Source: Actinomadura sp. WMMA1423
Lineage (GTDB): Bacteria > Actinomycetota > Actinomycetes > Streptosporangiales > Streptosporangiaceae
Direction: 5' to 3'
Length of the DNA stretch: 64,000 nucleotides
Assembly: GCF_006547145.1 (NCBI RefSeq)
Contig: NZ_CP041244.1
Coordinates: 8,556,001 to 8,620,000, forward strand
Below are positions 53,028-61,024 of this stretch, in pieces (the stretch's first letter is position 1; the number at the start of each line of letters is the position of its first letter). The translations under genes and the position numbers were made by a program. The notes beneath the pieces are model-generated. The model had not been told where the DNA came from. It did no database searches and was given only the letters and a program-made list of their open reading frames with translations.

Positions 53028-53570
53028 ATGGCATGGGGCATCGGCGGAATCCCACGACCGGGCATCCGGCCATCCGCCAAGCCGATGCTCTACCTGGACA
53101 TCGATGGCGTCCTCAACCCGGAACGGCCCAGCCGTCTCGGAGAGTCCGTCGATCACCTCATCGGCCGACTCACGGTTCGACTCTCGCCCCATCACCGCGA
53201 ATGGCTCGCCGAACTGGGAGAACGCTACGAACTGGTCTGGGCGAGCACCTGGGAGGAACACGCCAACACCTACATCGCCCCGCTGCTCGGCCTGCCCGAA
53301 CTCCCCTACGTAGCACTCACGGCCTACCGATACCGGCCAGACGACCCACCACTACCGGTCACCCAACTCCCGCAGATGCGCAAATGGGCACCGATCCTCC
53401 GCCACGCCGACGGCCGCCGCTTCGCCTGGCTCGACGACATCATCCCCCTACGAGCCCGCCGCCAAGCCCTACCCCACCGCGGCATCCTGCTCGTCCCCGT
53501 ACACCCCGCCGACGGACTGCGACGCCGCCACGTCGACAGGCTCCTGAACTGGCGCGCCGCCCAAGGTTGA
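53028..53570 (+). CDS. HAD-domain protein (Swiss-army-knife RNA repair type)
   Basis: About 180 residues. MLYLDIDGVLNPERPSR is HAD motif I (DxD); WASTWEEHANTYIAPLLGLP is motif II region, and RRFAWLDDII the DD motif. The pattern is that of HAD-like proteins annotated as possible RNA 5'/3' end-repair factors in actinomycetes. The start is uncertain: ATG at 53028 adds 19 residues; ATG at 53085 gives the usual N-terminus MLYLDIDG. No neighbour supports a pathway. Confidence 0.8.
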   Translation: MAWGIGGIPRPGIRPSAKPMLYLDIDGVLNPERPSRLGESVDHLIGRLTVRLSPHHREWLAELGERYELVWASTWEEHANTYIAPLLGLPELPYVALTAYRYRPDDPPLPVTQLPQMRKWAPILRHADGRRFAWLDDIIPLRARRQALPHRGILLVPVHPADGLRRRHVDRLLNWRAAQG

Positions 53571-53915
53571 AGAACAGGCTCAGGGCGTGGTCGAGAAGTC
53601 AGTCTCGGTCGGTATGGCTGCGTGCTGCGGTGAACGCCCCCGCCACCGGCGGGGCCACAGTCCACTGATCCGCCATAGGTCTCATGACCCGCCGCCTGGC
53701 ACGAGGCGGGCGACCCCGCCGTCCGCCAAGCCCCAAACGCCACTCGAACACCTTTAACAAGATCCTTCTTGAACTTGCACTTAGTGATCTTTAGTGGCAG
53801 GGAACCAGGCGAGCTGCTCCAGCGTCCTATTTGCGAGAGCCAATCCGTAATCCAAAAGCTGATACGTGGGTGCAGTGAAGCCGGATCAGCGCACACTGGG
53901 GTACTAGGGGTGTTG
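53571..53915. other. Gene-free stretch with a terminator-like hairpin
   Basis: No gene is supported here. A GC hairpin CCCCGCC-ACC-GGCGGGG at 53638-53654 probably ends the HAD gene. From about 53750 on the base composition drops (TTTAACAAG, CTTTAGTGG), marking the left edge of the lower-GC island. No promoter could be assigned with confidence. Confidence 0.5.
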
Positions 53916-54221
53916 ATGACTCGGTCGATGAAGCATGTTGTCGCCGGGGTTGGAACGGTGCTCGTGGCGCTTGTGGTCAATGTTGCGACGAGCCGATTCA
54001 CAGAGAATCACGACCTGGTCGCCTGGACGGCAGTAGTGGCCGTTCTTCTTTTGGGTGGAATACTTCAAGGGTGGATTTACGCCAAGGAAGAGGCGTCGAG
54101 CCCACACTGGCAGCGGATCGGTCGAGTTCGCGCAAGGAATATTGTCCAAAGATCGGCCGGCCCTACACGGCAAGAGATATCGGAGGCCAATGCTGAGGGA
54201 GATATTTCTCAAGAGCAGTAG
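53916..54221 (+). CDS. Small two-helix membrane protein, unknown
   Basis: A 101-residue protein; ATG at 53916 is preferred over earlier in-frame starts because it gives a short basic N-terminus (MTRSMK) ahead of membrane segment 1 (HVVAGVGTVLVALVVNVATS). Segment 2 is AWTAVVAVLLLGGILQGWIY. The cytoplasmic tail ends in NIVQRSAGPTRQEISEANAEG. No family recognised. It is followed after 6 bp by another membrane protein, so they are probably co-expressed. Codon use is less GC-biased than in the neighbours, suggesting transfer. Confidence 0.6.
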   Translation: MTRSMKHVVAGVGTVLVALVVNVATSRFTENHDLVAWTAVVAVLLLGGILQGWIYAKEEASSPHWQRIGRVRARNIVQRSAGPTRQEISEANAEGDISQEQ

Positions 54222-54227
54222 CGGGGG

Positions 54228-54926
54228 GTGGCGTTGTCGGTTCGAAGGCGGCGCAGTGACCGCAGTCAATCGGTCAATAACTCGATTGTTGCCGGAAATG
54301 TAGTCCAAATAAAGAACTACAAAAGCGGCGTGCTGGCAACTCTTGTGATGATAGCGGCAGTTCTTGTCGTCGTCTTCACGATCGGTTCCTCGCCCGACGC
54401 TGGTCGGCGAGCAGAAACTTCGCCTTCTGCGGCACCTTCCTCTAAAGAGTCTAAAGAGTCTAAAGAGTTCGAGTTGTGGTCGAGCAGCTCGGAAAATGTT
54501 CACAGAACCCTAAAAGACCGCGGATGGGTTGCGGGAGATTTCCCCGTAAGTCAACCTTATCTTCGCTCGGTAGAGGTGGCTGCCGGGCCCCCTGGGGTGG
54601 GAAAGGCGCAGCTAATCGTCTATGATGAGCTCGGGAAAGAAGTGATCGGATGTGATCGCGGTATCGACGACACTTGGCGAATCAAGTGCGTCTTCGATCA
54701 GCCGATCGACGTAAGGCGCTACGTGGGGCGCCACCTGTATTTACTGGTCAAGAGAGTGACGCCCTACCAGCCTATACGTGTCTACCTGAGTAGATATGAC
54801 GTTAATCCCAACGTGAGAAGCTATGTCCCCTGCGGCTCGCGTAAATTAATTCAGCAGTGCCCCAATTCGCGATCACAAGATCTGAATATGCTCATATATG
54901 GCTGGTCACGACTCGATGGCGACTAG
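54228..54926 (+). CDS. Unknown single-pass membrane protein with VVQ-type motif
   Basis: A 232-residue protein with a GTG start (GGGGGGTG just upstream). An Arg-rich start leads to NNSIVAGNVVQIKNY (17-31), which resembles the short N-x-G-x-V-V-Q-A-x-x-I peptides found in actinobacterial conflict and NTPase proteins. Then comes one membrane segment (about 34-53), a low-complexity Ser/Lys/Glu linker and an outer domain with paired cysteines (GCDRGIDDTWRIKC; PCGSRKLIQQC). The outer domain is not recognised. Lower GC than its neighbours. Confidence 0.6.
   Translation: MALSVRRRRSDRSQSVNNSIVAGNVVQIKNYKSGVLATLVMIAAVLVVVFTIGSSPDAGRRAETSPSAAPSSKESKESKEFELWSSSSENVHRTLKDRGWVAGDFPVSQPYLRSVEVAAGPPGVGKAQLIVYDELGKEVIGCDRGIDDTWRIKCVFDQPIDVRRYVGRHLYLLVKRVTPYQPIRVYLSRYDVNPNVRSYVPCGSRKLIQQCPNSRSQDLNMLIYGWSRLDGD
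54441..54467. repeat. Three exact copies of a 9-bp unit
   Basis: TCTAAAGAG three times in tandem, encoding SKE-SKE-SKE in the linker of the membrane protein. Copy number is likely to vary by slippage without loss of frame. Confidence 0.9.
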
Positions 54927-55204
54927 CGTGCTCTCTGAGGAGGATGGGCTAGGGCAGCCCGGCCTGAGGTAGACCAGGGGCATCAGAGGCCAGGGGCCGG
55001 CGCGGCGCCGCCCACTCCGTCCACGATCATGGGGTGAGCAGCGCGCACGAATCTGCCGCCGGTCTTGTTATAGGTGTGCGAAGGGGTGCCAGACCTGGGC
55101 CGATGGGTCAGTCCTGATCAGGTGCCGCTCGAACGGACTTCCAGAGATGTCATACCGACCGGGATCAATGCCTCAAACACGCATTTAGAGGTCGTTTCAA
55201 AGAG
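54927..55204. other. Gene-free right edge of the lower-GC island
   Basis: No gene is supported in these 278 bp. Near the right end AGAGGTCGTTTCAAAGAG resembles terminal repeats of some actinobacterial insertion sequences, but no transposase is present, so it is at most a scar. Confidence 0.35.
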
Positions 55205-55936
55205 TTACCAGGGCACTACGCCGGCGTCTTCGAAGAAGGAGCCGGTCGGGCCGTCGTCGGGCAGGGTGGCCAGGTGGACGGCTATGGCGGCGCCCTGCTG
55301 GGCGGTGCGGGTGCCGCGGAAACCGTTGAGGTCGGTCGCGCAGTAGCCGGGGCAGGCGGCGTTGATCAGGATGTTGGTGTCGTGCAGTTCCTTCGCGTAC
55401 TGGAGGGTCACGGCGTTGAGGAACGTCTTGGAGGGCGCGTAGGCGGCGGAGATCGGGCCTACGGCCTCCATGCCGGACTGGGAACTCTGGCGGGTGAGAG
55501 AGCCGACGCTGCTGGACATGTTCACGATGCGCGGTGCGGCGGACCGCCTGAGCAGCGGCAGCATGGCGTTGGTGACGCGGATGACGCCGATCACGTTGGT
55601 CTCCACGACCGTTCGCATGGTCGCGGGTTCGACGGTCGTGGGCGTCTGCGGCATCCCACCGGTCACCCCGGCGTTGTTGACCAGTACGTCGAGCCGTCCG
55701 AAACGGTCGGAGAGCAGGGAGGCCGCGGCGGCGACGCTCTCGTCGGAGGTCACGTCGAGGGGGACCGCGAACGCGTCGACCCCCTCGGCCCGGAGCTTCT
55801 CGACGGCCTCCGCGAGCCGCTCCGGGGACCTGGCCCCCACGCCGACGGTGTGTCCGAGGGCGCCGAGCCCGACCGCGATCTCGTATCCGATTCCCTTGTT
55901 CGCGCCGGTGATCAGCGTGATCGTATGTTCGCTCAT
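55205..55936 (-). CDS. Short-chain dehydrogenase (carbonyl reductase-like)
   Basis: A 243-residue SDR; ATG at 55936 gives MSEHTITLITGANKGIG. TGANKGIG is the cofactor loop, LVNNAGVTGG the NNAG site, MSSSVGS the Ser, and YAPSKTFLNAV the Y-x3-K pair. PGYCATDLNG follows. GANKGIG and the overall form match the carbonyl reductase-like SDRs that use NADPH. It diverges from a LysR gene, with an inverted repeat between, so it is probably its target. Confidence 0.93.
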   Translation of the reverse strand: MSEHTITLITGANKGIGYEIAVGLGALGHTVGVGARSPERLAEAVEKLRAEGVDAFAVPLDVTSDESVAAAASLLSDRFGRLDVLVNNAGVTGGMPQTPTTVEPATMRTVVETNVIGVIRVTNAMLPLLRRSAAPRIVNMSSSVGSLTRQSSQSGMEAVGPISAAYAPSKTFLNAVTLQYAKELHDTNILINAACPGYCATDLNGFRGTRTAQQGAAIAVHLATLPDDGPTGSFFEDAGVVPW

Positions 55937-55993
55937 ACCCGAAATCCTGGTCGTGCGGCCGAGAACACTCCAACACCGCCTGGGTAGCGTTCG

Positions 55994-56008
55994 ATACCCC
56001 ACGGGTAT
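55994..56008. promoter_or_regulatory. LysR-type operator
   Basis: ATACCC-N3-GGGTAT, a perfect 15-bp dyad with the T-N11-A shape of LysR boxes, midway between the divergent SDR and LysR genes. A second half site GGGTA is at 55982-55986. Confidence 0.75.
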
Positions 56009-56031
56009 TGATCCCCGGGTACGGTGAGGGC

Positions 56032-56862
56032 ATGGAGACGCGGGAGTTGCGGTACTTCGCCGCCGTCGCCGAGGAACTCCATTTCGGCCGTGCCGCCGAG
56101 CGCCTCGGGATCGCCCAGCCGCCCCTCTCGCGGGCGATCAAGCAGCTGGAACGCCGCCTGGGCGTTCGGCTTCTCGAACGTACCAGCCGTGCGGTTGAAC
56201 TCACCGAGGCCGGAAAGGTCCTGCTCAGAGAGGGCCGGGCCGCCCTCGACGCGGTCGATGCCGCCGCCCGCCGCACCCGCCGCGCCGCCGCCGGGGAACC
56301 GAAACTGGTGCTGGTCACCAAGGCCGGGGCGGCGAGTGAACTGCTGCCGAAACTCCTGGACGCCTACGCCGCCGAGCCCGGCGCGATCGCCGTCGAGGTC
56401 CTGCTGTGCGGGATCGGGGAGCAGGAGCGGCTGCTGCGCGACGGTCGGGCCGACGTGGGCCTGCTGCACAGGCCGTTCGACTCGACGACCGGCCTCGACA
56501 CCGAGGAGTTGAGCGCCGAGGGCCAGATCCTGGTCCTGCCGAAGGGGCATTCCCTCGAAGGCCGCACGGACCTGCGCATGGCCGACATCGCGGACCTTCC
56601 GCTGCCACGCTGGCCGCACTGCGGCGGCGGCTACCCCGACGGTCCGGGACCCGAGGTGCACGACCACGCCCAGCTCCTGCAGCTGATCGCGCTGGGCAGG
56701 GCGGTGGCCCTGCTGCCGGAGAACGCCCGGATCCATCTCCGCCGCGACCTGGCGTTCGTTCCGGTCCTGGACGCGCCGACCGTCACCACCGTGATCGCCT
56801 GGCCGCCGCACAGCCGTTCCCTGGCCCTGGCCGGGCTGATCCAGACGGCCACCCGCCTTTAG
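56032..56862 (+). CDS. LysR-family transcriptional regulator
   Basis: A 276-residue regulator; ATG at 56032 has GTGAGGG upstream. Winged HTH: ELRYFAAVAEELHFGRAAERLGIAQPPLSRAIKQLERRLGVRLLERTSR. The sensor domain follows, with LVLVTKAGAASELLPKLLDAY and ALGRAVALLPENARIHL. It should bind the ATACCC dyad and control the divergent reductase in response to an unknown effector. The sensor domain is slightly short but complete. Confidence 0.94.
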   Translation: METRELRYFAAVAEELHFGRAAERLGIAQPPLSRAIKQLERRLGVRLLERTSRAVELTEAGKVLLREGRAALDAVDAAARRTRRAAAGEPKLVLVTKAGAASELLPKLLDAYAAEPGAIAVEVLLCGIGEQERLLRDGRADVGLLHRPFDSTTGLDTEELSAEGQILVLPKGHSLEGRTDLRMADIADLPLPRWPHCGGGYPDGPGPEVHDHAQLLQLIALGRAVALLPENARIHLRRDLAFVPVLDAPTVTTVIAWPPHSRSLALAGLIQTATRL

Positions 56863-56906
56863 GGACCCAGCGGTATGGCCCCGGCCGCCTGGCGGCGTCC
56901 CCGCGA

Positions 56907-57266
56907 CTACCAGGCGGCCGGGAACATCATGTGCCTGAGCAGCGCGTCGATCTGATCCGCGGCGAACTCCGCGTCGCCGCAGGCCGCCAGGTAACCGGCG
57001 CGCCCTCGCCCGGCCTCGTAGTACCCCCGGTTGCCACCCGGTGAGGAGCGGACGCCGACGACCATTCCCGCGTGCTCCTCGGGACCGCAGGCGAACACCC
57101 ACAGCAGCGGCAACGGCACGGGGAACTCCTCGTGGCGGTAGAGACGGACGGACCGGTAGCCCTTGAGCCGCAGCGCCACCGCGAGCAGATCGAGATGCCG
57201 CACCACGGCCGCCCGTCCACGGCACATGCGCCACCACAGGACGCACCGCTCCAGCTTGGCGCTCAC
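56907..57266 (-). CDS. Small protein coupled to an RsbW-like ATPase
   Basis: A 119-residue protein of unknown family. I prefer the GTG at 57266, which overlaps the ATPase stop as GTGA; ATG at 57284 would overlap by 22 bp. Visible features: a Cys/Trp-rich start (LERCVLWWRMCRGRA), a hydrophobic core (FPVPLPLLWVFACGPEEHAGMVVGV) and an acidic helix near the end. It is translated after the ATPase and may be its partner. Confidence 0.62.
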   Translation of the reverse strand: MSAKLERCVLWWRMCRGRAAVVRHLDLLAVALRLKGYRSVRLYRHEEFPVPLPLLWVFACGPEEHAGMVVGVRSSPGGNRGYYEAGRGRAGYLAACGDAEFAADQIDALLRHMMFPAAW

Positions 57267-57661
57267 GGCGCACACTTGACCCATACGATCTTCCCTTTCT
57301 CGTTGAGCGGCCGGACGCCCCATTCCCGGACGAGTTGCGCCATCATCAGCAACCCGCGCCCGTCGAGCGCGTCATGGTCCTCGGGTCGGACGACGGGAAG
57401 CCCGGCGCCCTCGTCCCAGACCTCGATCACGACGAGCCCGTCCCGCTCGTCCCGGAATATCCGGACGACGATGTGCCCGCTTCCAACGTGCTTGTAGGAA
57501 TTGGTCACCAATTCGGTGACCACGAGCCGCCCGACGAAGTCGTCCGCGGCCCCGAGTTCCCGGAACCGCTCCACCAGAAATAGCCGCGCCTGCGCCGGTG
57601 CTTGATCGCCCGATTCGAGCACGAGAACCGGCACCTCGGGAGCCAGGGCCACCGCAGCCAT
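57263..57661 (-). CDS. RsbW-like ATP-binding protein (anti-sigma-type HATPase)
   Basis: A 132-residue GHKL ATPase; AAGGGGA precedes the ATG at 57661. N-box VTELVTNSYKHV, G1 box WDEGAGLP, G2-like DGRGLLMMAQLV. Such small kinases act as anti-sigma factors or signal switches. It is divergent from an XRE-DUF397 set, an arrangement common in Streptomyces-type conservons and WhiJ-like loci, where these genes influence development. No sigma factor lies nearby. Confidence 0.9.
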   Translation of the reverse strand: MAAVALAPEVPVLVLESGDQAPAQARLFLVERFRELGAADDFVGRLVVTELVTNSYKHVGSGHIVVRIFRDERDGLVVIEVWDEGAGLPVVRPEDHDALDGRGLLMMAQLVREWGVRPLNEKGKIVWVKCAP

Positions 57662-57811
57662 GACCGTCCCCTTCCAGCCTGAATGGCGTGATCTCGGACG
57701 CATCCCCGGCATGAGCGGAGAAATACACCCCAATCACCCTGTGTTGTCGAACCAGCACCATCCAGCCACAAGGCGTCGTAGGTTAATGGGTGAGCTGCGA
57801 ACTAGCCACAA

Positions 57812-57845
57812 AGTGTTAGCGATCAGTGGCGCACCACTCAACACT
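57812..57845. promoter_or_regulatory. Nested inverted repeats upstream of the XRE gene
   Basis: Outer arms AGTGTT/AACACT (57812-57817, 57840-57845) and inner arms AGTGG/CCACT (57825-57829, 57834-57838). They end 14 bp before the GTG of the XRE gene and are a candidate autoregulatory site. Confidence 0.5.
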
Positions 57846-57859
57846 GGGAAGGGACTGCC

Positions 57860-58666
57860 GTGTCTGCTACCGGCGACCACGGGCGGAAGACCGAGCCTGA
57901 GCTGCTCGGTTTCGGTGCGTTGATCAGACGTCATCGCGAATCCACCGGCATCAATCAAGCCGAGCTGGCAAGGTTGGTCAACGTTGCGCGTTCCTATGTC
58001 AGTCATGTCGAGCGTGGCCGCACGAGGTGCCGCAGAGACTTCGCGGTGCGCCTGGACAAGGCACTCAACGCGGGGGGAGAGATCATCGGGTCTTGGGAGG
58101 AACTCCTGGAGTCGATCAAGGCGAGCAAGTATCCCACCTTTTTCGTGAATTTCCCCAAAGCGGAGGCTTCGGCGGTAATGTTAAGAGGCTACGAGACAAC
58201 TGTTGTCTACGGTCTGTTCCAGACAGAGGCGTATGCGCGCCATCTTTTGCCGGACGAGGAGGCATTCAAAAGCAGAATGCGGAGACAGGCGATTCTTGAG
58301 AAGAGTCCCCGGCCGGTTGTCTCCGTGGTCATGGACGAGACCGTGCTCTATCGTGAGGTCGGCGGAAAGGAAACGATGCGGGAACAGCTCGAATATTTGA
58401 CCGAGCTGTCGCATCGGGAGAGAGTCATCATCCAATTGGCCCCCGTCGCCTACTATCGAGGTGTCTGGACGCCGTTCGCCATCGCAACTCAGCCAGACCA
58501 GCGCCAGGTCGTGTACACCGACAAGGCTTACGGGGGCGAGACGTCCACGGGAGCGGACGAGATCAGGATGGTCACCGAGGCTTTCGTTACACTCCAAGCG
58601 GAAGCGCTGAGCGTGAAGGACACACGAACGCTGATCAGAAGGGTGATCGACGAGCGATGGACCTGA
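57860..58666 (+). CDS. XRE-family regulator with DUF5753 (WhiJ-like)
   Basis: A 268-residue protein, GTG start with GGGAAGGGA ahead. HTH: GALIRRHRESTGINQAELARLVNVARSYVSHVERGR. The DUF5753 domain follows (LRGYETTVVYGLFQTEAYARHLL, VVMDETVLYREVGG, VIIQLAPVAYYRG). In Streptomyces the WhiJ/Scr1-type proteins repress development or antibiotic genes and are counteracted by the DUF397 protein next door. Here two DUF397 genes follow with overlaps. Confidence 0.93.
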   Translation: MSATGDHGRKTEPELLGFGALIRRHRESTGINQAELARLVNVARSYVSHVERGRTRCRRDFAVRLDKALNAGGEIIGSWEELLESIKASKYPTFFVNFPKAEASAVMLRGYETTVVYGLFQTEAYARHLLPDEEAFKSRMRRQAILEKSPRPVVSVVMDETVLYREVGGKETMREQLEYLTELSHRERVIIQLAPVAYYRGVWTPFAIATQPDQRQVVYTDKAYGGETSTGADEIRMVTEAFVTLQAEALSVKDTRTLIRRVIDERWT

Positions 58667-58851
58667 GCAGGGCAACATGGCGCAAGGCAACTCGTAGCAA
58701 CGACTCCGGCGCCAATTGTGTCGAGGTGGGGTCGGTTCCGGGTGTCGTCGCTCTCCGCGACAGCAAAGACCCTCATGGCCCGGTACTTGTGCTGAGTCGT
58801 TCAAACTTCAGGCGCTTCACCGAGGCCCTCAAGCATGCCCACCAGCCGTGA
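58657..58851 (+). CDS. DUF397 protein, copy 1
   Basis: A 64-residue protein with the DUF397 pattern: W-RKATRSNDSGANCVEVG, VALRDSKDPHGPVLVLSRSNFRRF. Its ATG lies 10 bp inside the end of the XRE gene, so translation is coupled. DUF397 proteins are thought to bind and modulate the partner XRE protein; toxin-antitoxin-like behaviour has been reported for some pairs. Confidence 0.92.
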   Translation: MDLSRATWRKATRSNDSGANCVEVGSVPGVVALRDSKDPHGPVLVLSRSNFRRFTEALKHAHQP

Positions 58852-59056
58852 TCTCGCCGCTTCGATGGCGACTCGAGGGTTGATGGAGCTGAATGGATTG
58901 GTCTGGCGTAAGCCTTCTCGTAGCAACGAGTCTGGAGATGCCTGTGTTGAGTTCGCCTCTGCCTCCGGTGTGGTGATGGTTCGGGACGGCAAGGATCCTG
59001 ACGGCGCTCGGCTCGTTGTGAGCCGGGCGGGTTTCCGGAGTCTCGTGAGGTCCTGA
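58835..59056 (+). CDS. DUF397 protein, copy 2
   Basis: A 73-residue second DUF397 protein: VWRKPSRSNESGDACVEFA, VMVRDGKDPDGARLVVSRAGF. The ATG at 58835 overlaps copy 1 by 17 bp; an in-frame ATG near 58865 is an alternative start. Tandem DUF397 genes after one XRE gene are common in actinomycetes, and the two copies may have different partners. Confidence 0.87.
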   Translation: MPTSRDLAASMATRGLMELNGLVWRKPSRSNESGDACVEFASASGVVMVRDGKDPDGARLVVSRAGFRSLVRS

Positions 59057-59146
59057 AGAACAACGCCTGACGGGCATGGCGCAGAGGAGGACCCCGCTGG
59101 GTGGGTCAGGGCACCGCACCCACGCGGCGTCCGCCGCAAGTTCTCT

Positions 59147-59782
59147 TCAGGTCGGTCGATCGGAGGCGTAGCGGGCGAGCATGGTCTCCACAGCCTGCTC
59201 GACGGCGTAGCGGATGTCAGAGGTTGTGGGGTTCCAGTCGGTCAGCAGCATGCGGGGCCACAGGACGTAGTTGGCGATCATTCCGAGGAACTGGTTGGCG
59301 GCGCTCTCGGCGTCCGGAACCTCGGCGTTGCCGGCCTCGTGCTCAGACTCCAGGTAGTGCTGGACTGAGGCGAAGTAGGGCAACTTGCCGAGCTGGAACT
59401 GCATCCGCCCCAGTTCGGGGAAGCGGGGCAGCTCGGCGATGACGATGCGGAACAGGGCTGTCATGCCGGGTCGGCCGATCAGGTCGGCGTAGCGGTGGCC
59501 GATGGAGGTCAGGCCGGAACGCAGGTCTCCGGCTTGAGGTCGCGCGACAACGCCACCGGCGTCACGCTGCCAGGACTCGGTGACGATGGCCTCGAACAGG
59601 GCTGCCTTGGTGGGGAACTGCTTGAACAGGGTGGACTTCGAGACTGCCGCGCCTTCGGCGATGCGGGCGAGGGAAGTGCCGTCGTAACCGCGGTTCAGGA
59701 AGAGGTCCGTGGCTGCGGAGATGATCGCCTCACGCTTTTGCTGGGCGAGGCGGCGGTGATGTGCGGAGAGCTCTGCTGCCAT
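59147..59782 (-). CDS. TetR-family regulator
   Basis: A 211-residue regulator; ATG at 59782 (MAAELSAHHRR) preferred over GTG at 59797. HTH: AATDLFLNRGYDGTSLARIAEGAAVSKSTLFKQFPTK. The C-terminal domain resembles TetR members with an AefR-like fold (LPRFPELGRMQF). It diverges from an SDR gene with two CGAGTC-N4-GACTCG sites between them, so it probably represses both. Confidence 0.93.
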   Translation of the reverse strand: MAAELSAHHRRLAQQKREAIISAATDLFLNRGYDGTSLARIAEGAAVSKSTLFKQFPTKAALFEAIVTESWQRDAGGVVARPQAGDLRSGLTSIGHRYADLIGRPGMTALFRIVIAELPRFPELGRMQFQLGKLPYFASVQHYLESEHEAGNAEVPDAESAANQFLGMIANYVLWPRMLLTDWNPTTSDIRYAVEQAVETMLARYASDRPT

Positions 59783-59808
59783 GCGTGCAGTATGCACCAG
59801 CTCCGAGG

Positions 59809-59824
59809 CGAGTCACTTGACTCG
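59809..59824. promoter_or_regulatory. TetR operator 1
   Basis: CGAGTC-ACTT-GACTCG, part of a longer dyad GAGGCGAGTCA-N2-TGACTCGCCTC. It lies 26 bp ahead of the tetR start codon. Confidence 0.78.
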
Positions 59825-59857
59825 CCTCTTTTGTGATGCCTACGATGCGACGAGATA

Positions 59858-59873
59858 CGAGTCGAGTGACTCG
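59858..59873. promoter_or_regulatory. TetR operator 2
   Basis: CGAGTC-GAGT-GACTCG, same half-sites and spacing as operator 1, 49 bp away centre to centre, on the SDR side. Confidence 0.78.
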
Positions 59874-59928
59874 CATCTGAGGGCGACACCCGCCGTCTCT
59901 CAGGTGCAGTGCGATGAGGGAGCAGCTG

Positions 59929-60687
59929 ATGACAGTCGACAGGATCGCTCTGGTGACCGGCGCGAACCGTGGCCTGGGTCGGAGTACGGCCCTTGCCCTT
60001 GCGGCGCGCGGGGTGCGGGTCGTGGCCACCCATCGCGGTGATGCGGCCGGGGCCGAGGAGACGGCGCAGCAGGTGCGGGCTGCGGGGGGGACTGCCGCCG
60101 TCGTGCGTCTCGACATCAGTGACGTCTCCTCCTTCGGAGCCTTCACTTCCGAACTGAGCGGCCTGCTTGGGCGTTGGGGGGGTTCGCGTCTCGATATCCT
60201 GGTCAACAACGCGGGAGTGGGTGTCTTTGGCCCGCTGGAAGCCGTCACGGCCGACGACTTCGACACGGTGTTCGGCACGAACGTGCGGGGCACGTTCTTC
60301 CTCATCCAGTCGCTTGTGCCGCTGCTGGCGCCGGGGGCCCGCGTCATCAACGTCTCGTCGTCGTTGACTCGCCACACCAGTCCCGCGACCTCGGTCTACT
60401 CCGCCTCGAAGGCCGCCGTCGAGGCCCTGAGCCGCACTCTGGCCGCAGAACTCGGCCCCCGCGGCATCCGGGTCAACTCCATCGCCCCGGGGCCGACCGC
60501 CACTGACTTCAACGGCGGTGCCATGCGGGATGACGCCGAGATGCGCCAGGGCCTCGCCGGGCAGACCGCGCTCGGCCGCGTCGGCGAGCCCGAGGAGATC
60601 GGTGACGCCCTCGCCACGCTGGCATCCGAGGGCCTGCGCTGGATGACCGCCCAGCGCGTCGAGGTCTCCGGCGGCGCCCTCCTCTGA
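59929..60687 (+). CDS. Short-chain dehydrogenase under TetR control
   Basis: A 252-residue SDR; ATG at 59929 with GAGGGAG upstream (ATG at 59914 is alternative). LVTGANRGLGRSTALALAARG, NNAGVGVFG, VSSSLTRH, YSASKAAVEALSR and NSIAPGPTATDF are the cofactor, NNAG, Ser, Tyr-Lys and PG motifs. Substrate unknown. The divergent TetR regulator and its twin operators imply induction by a small molecule. Confidence 0.94.
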   Translation: MTVDRIALVTGANRGLGRSTALALAARGVRVVATHRGDAAGAEETAQQVRAAGGTAAVVRLDISDVSSFGAFTSELSGLLGRWGGSRLDILVNNAGVGVFGPLEAVTADDFDTVFGTNVRGTFFLIQSLVPLLAPGARVINVSSSLTRHTSPATSVYSASKAAVEALSRTLAAELGPRGIRVNSIAPGPTATDFNGGAMRDDAEMRQGLAGQTALGRVGEPEEIGDALATLASEGLRWMTAQRVEVSGGALL

Positions 60688-60993
60688 CCGACCGAGCAAC
60701 CCCGCGCCGGTCCCACGCAACGCCGAGGCGGGTGCCCACGGTCTCGTCCTCGCCGGGGTGCTCATCGAGACAGTGGGAGCAGGGGCGTCGGCCGGTGTAC
60801 GGCGGGTTGCGCTTGGTTTGCGTCGGCATGGACGACGGTGTCACCAAGGGTCCGCCTTCCGGATCACCGTCGATGCGCTCTGACAGGCGCTGCGGGCACG
60901 GGGCGTGCCGTCAGCCGGACGCCGTGACCGTCTGGGGGCCGGTTTCGGAGGTGCACTCCCTGAGCCGGTTGGAAAGACGGGACCTCTGGGGAG
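60688..60993. other. Gene-free stretch before the MoxR promoter
   Basis: No gene is supported. The minus strand has a short open frame with PCSHCLDEHPGEDE (one CxxC pair, ATG near 60829), but it continues antisense into the SDR gene and has no ribosome site, so it is not called. Confidence 0.45.
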
Positions 60994-61024
60994 ATTGTCT
61001 GAGTGGTCCCCTAGCGTTGGGGGC
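60994..61024 (+). promoter_or_regulatory. Shared promoter block, MoxR gene
   Basis: ATTGTCTG, 10 bp, TAGCGT (61012-61017), 7 bp, ATG. Distance from the TTGTC element to the TANNNT box equals that at both DUF4132 promoters, and TCC occupies the same positions of the gap in all three. Confidence 0.65.

Noticed and set aside
55183..55204. Possible IS terminal repeat (AGGTCGTTTCAAA)
   Set aside because: No second end and no transposase; kept only as a note.
60509..60829. Minus-strand frame with a CxxC pair (PCSHC)
   Set aside because: Runs antisense into the SDR gene, no ribosome site or promoter; most likely chance.
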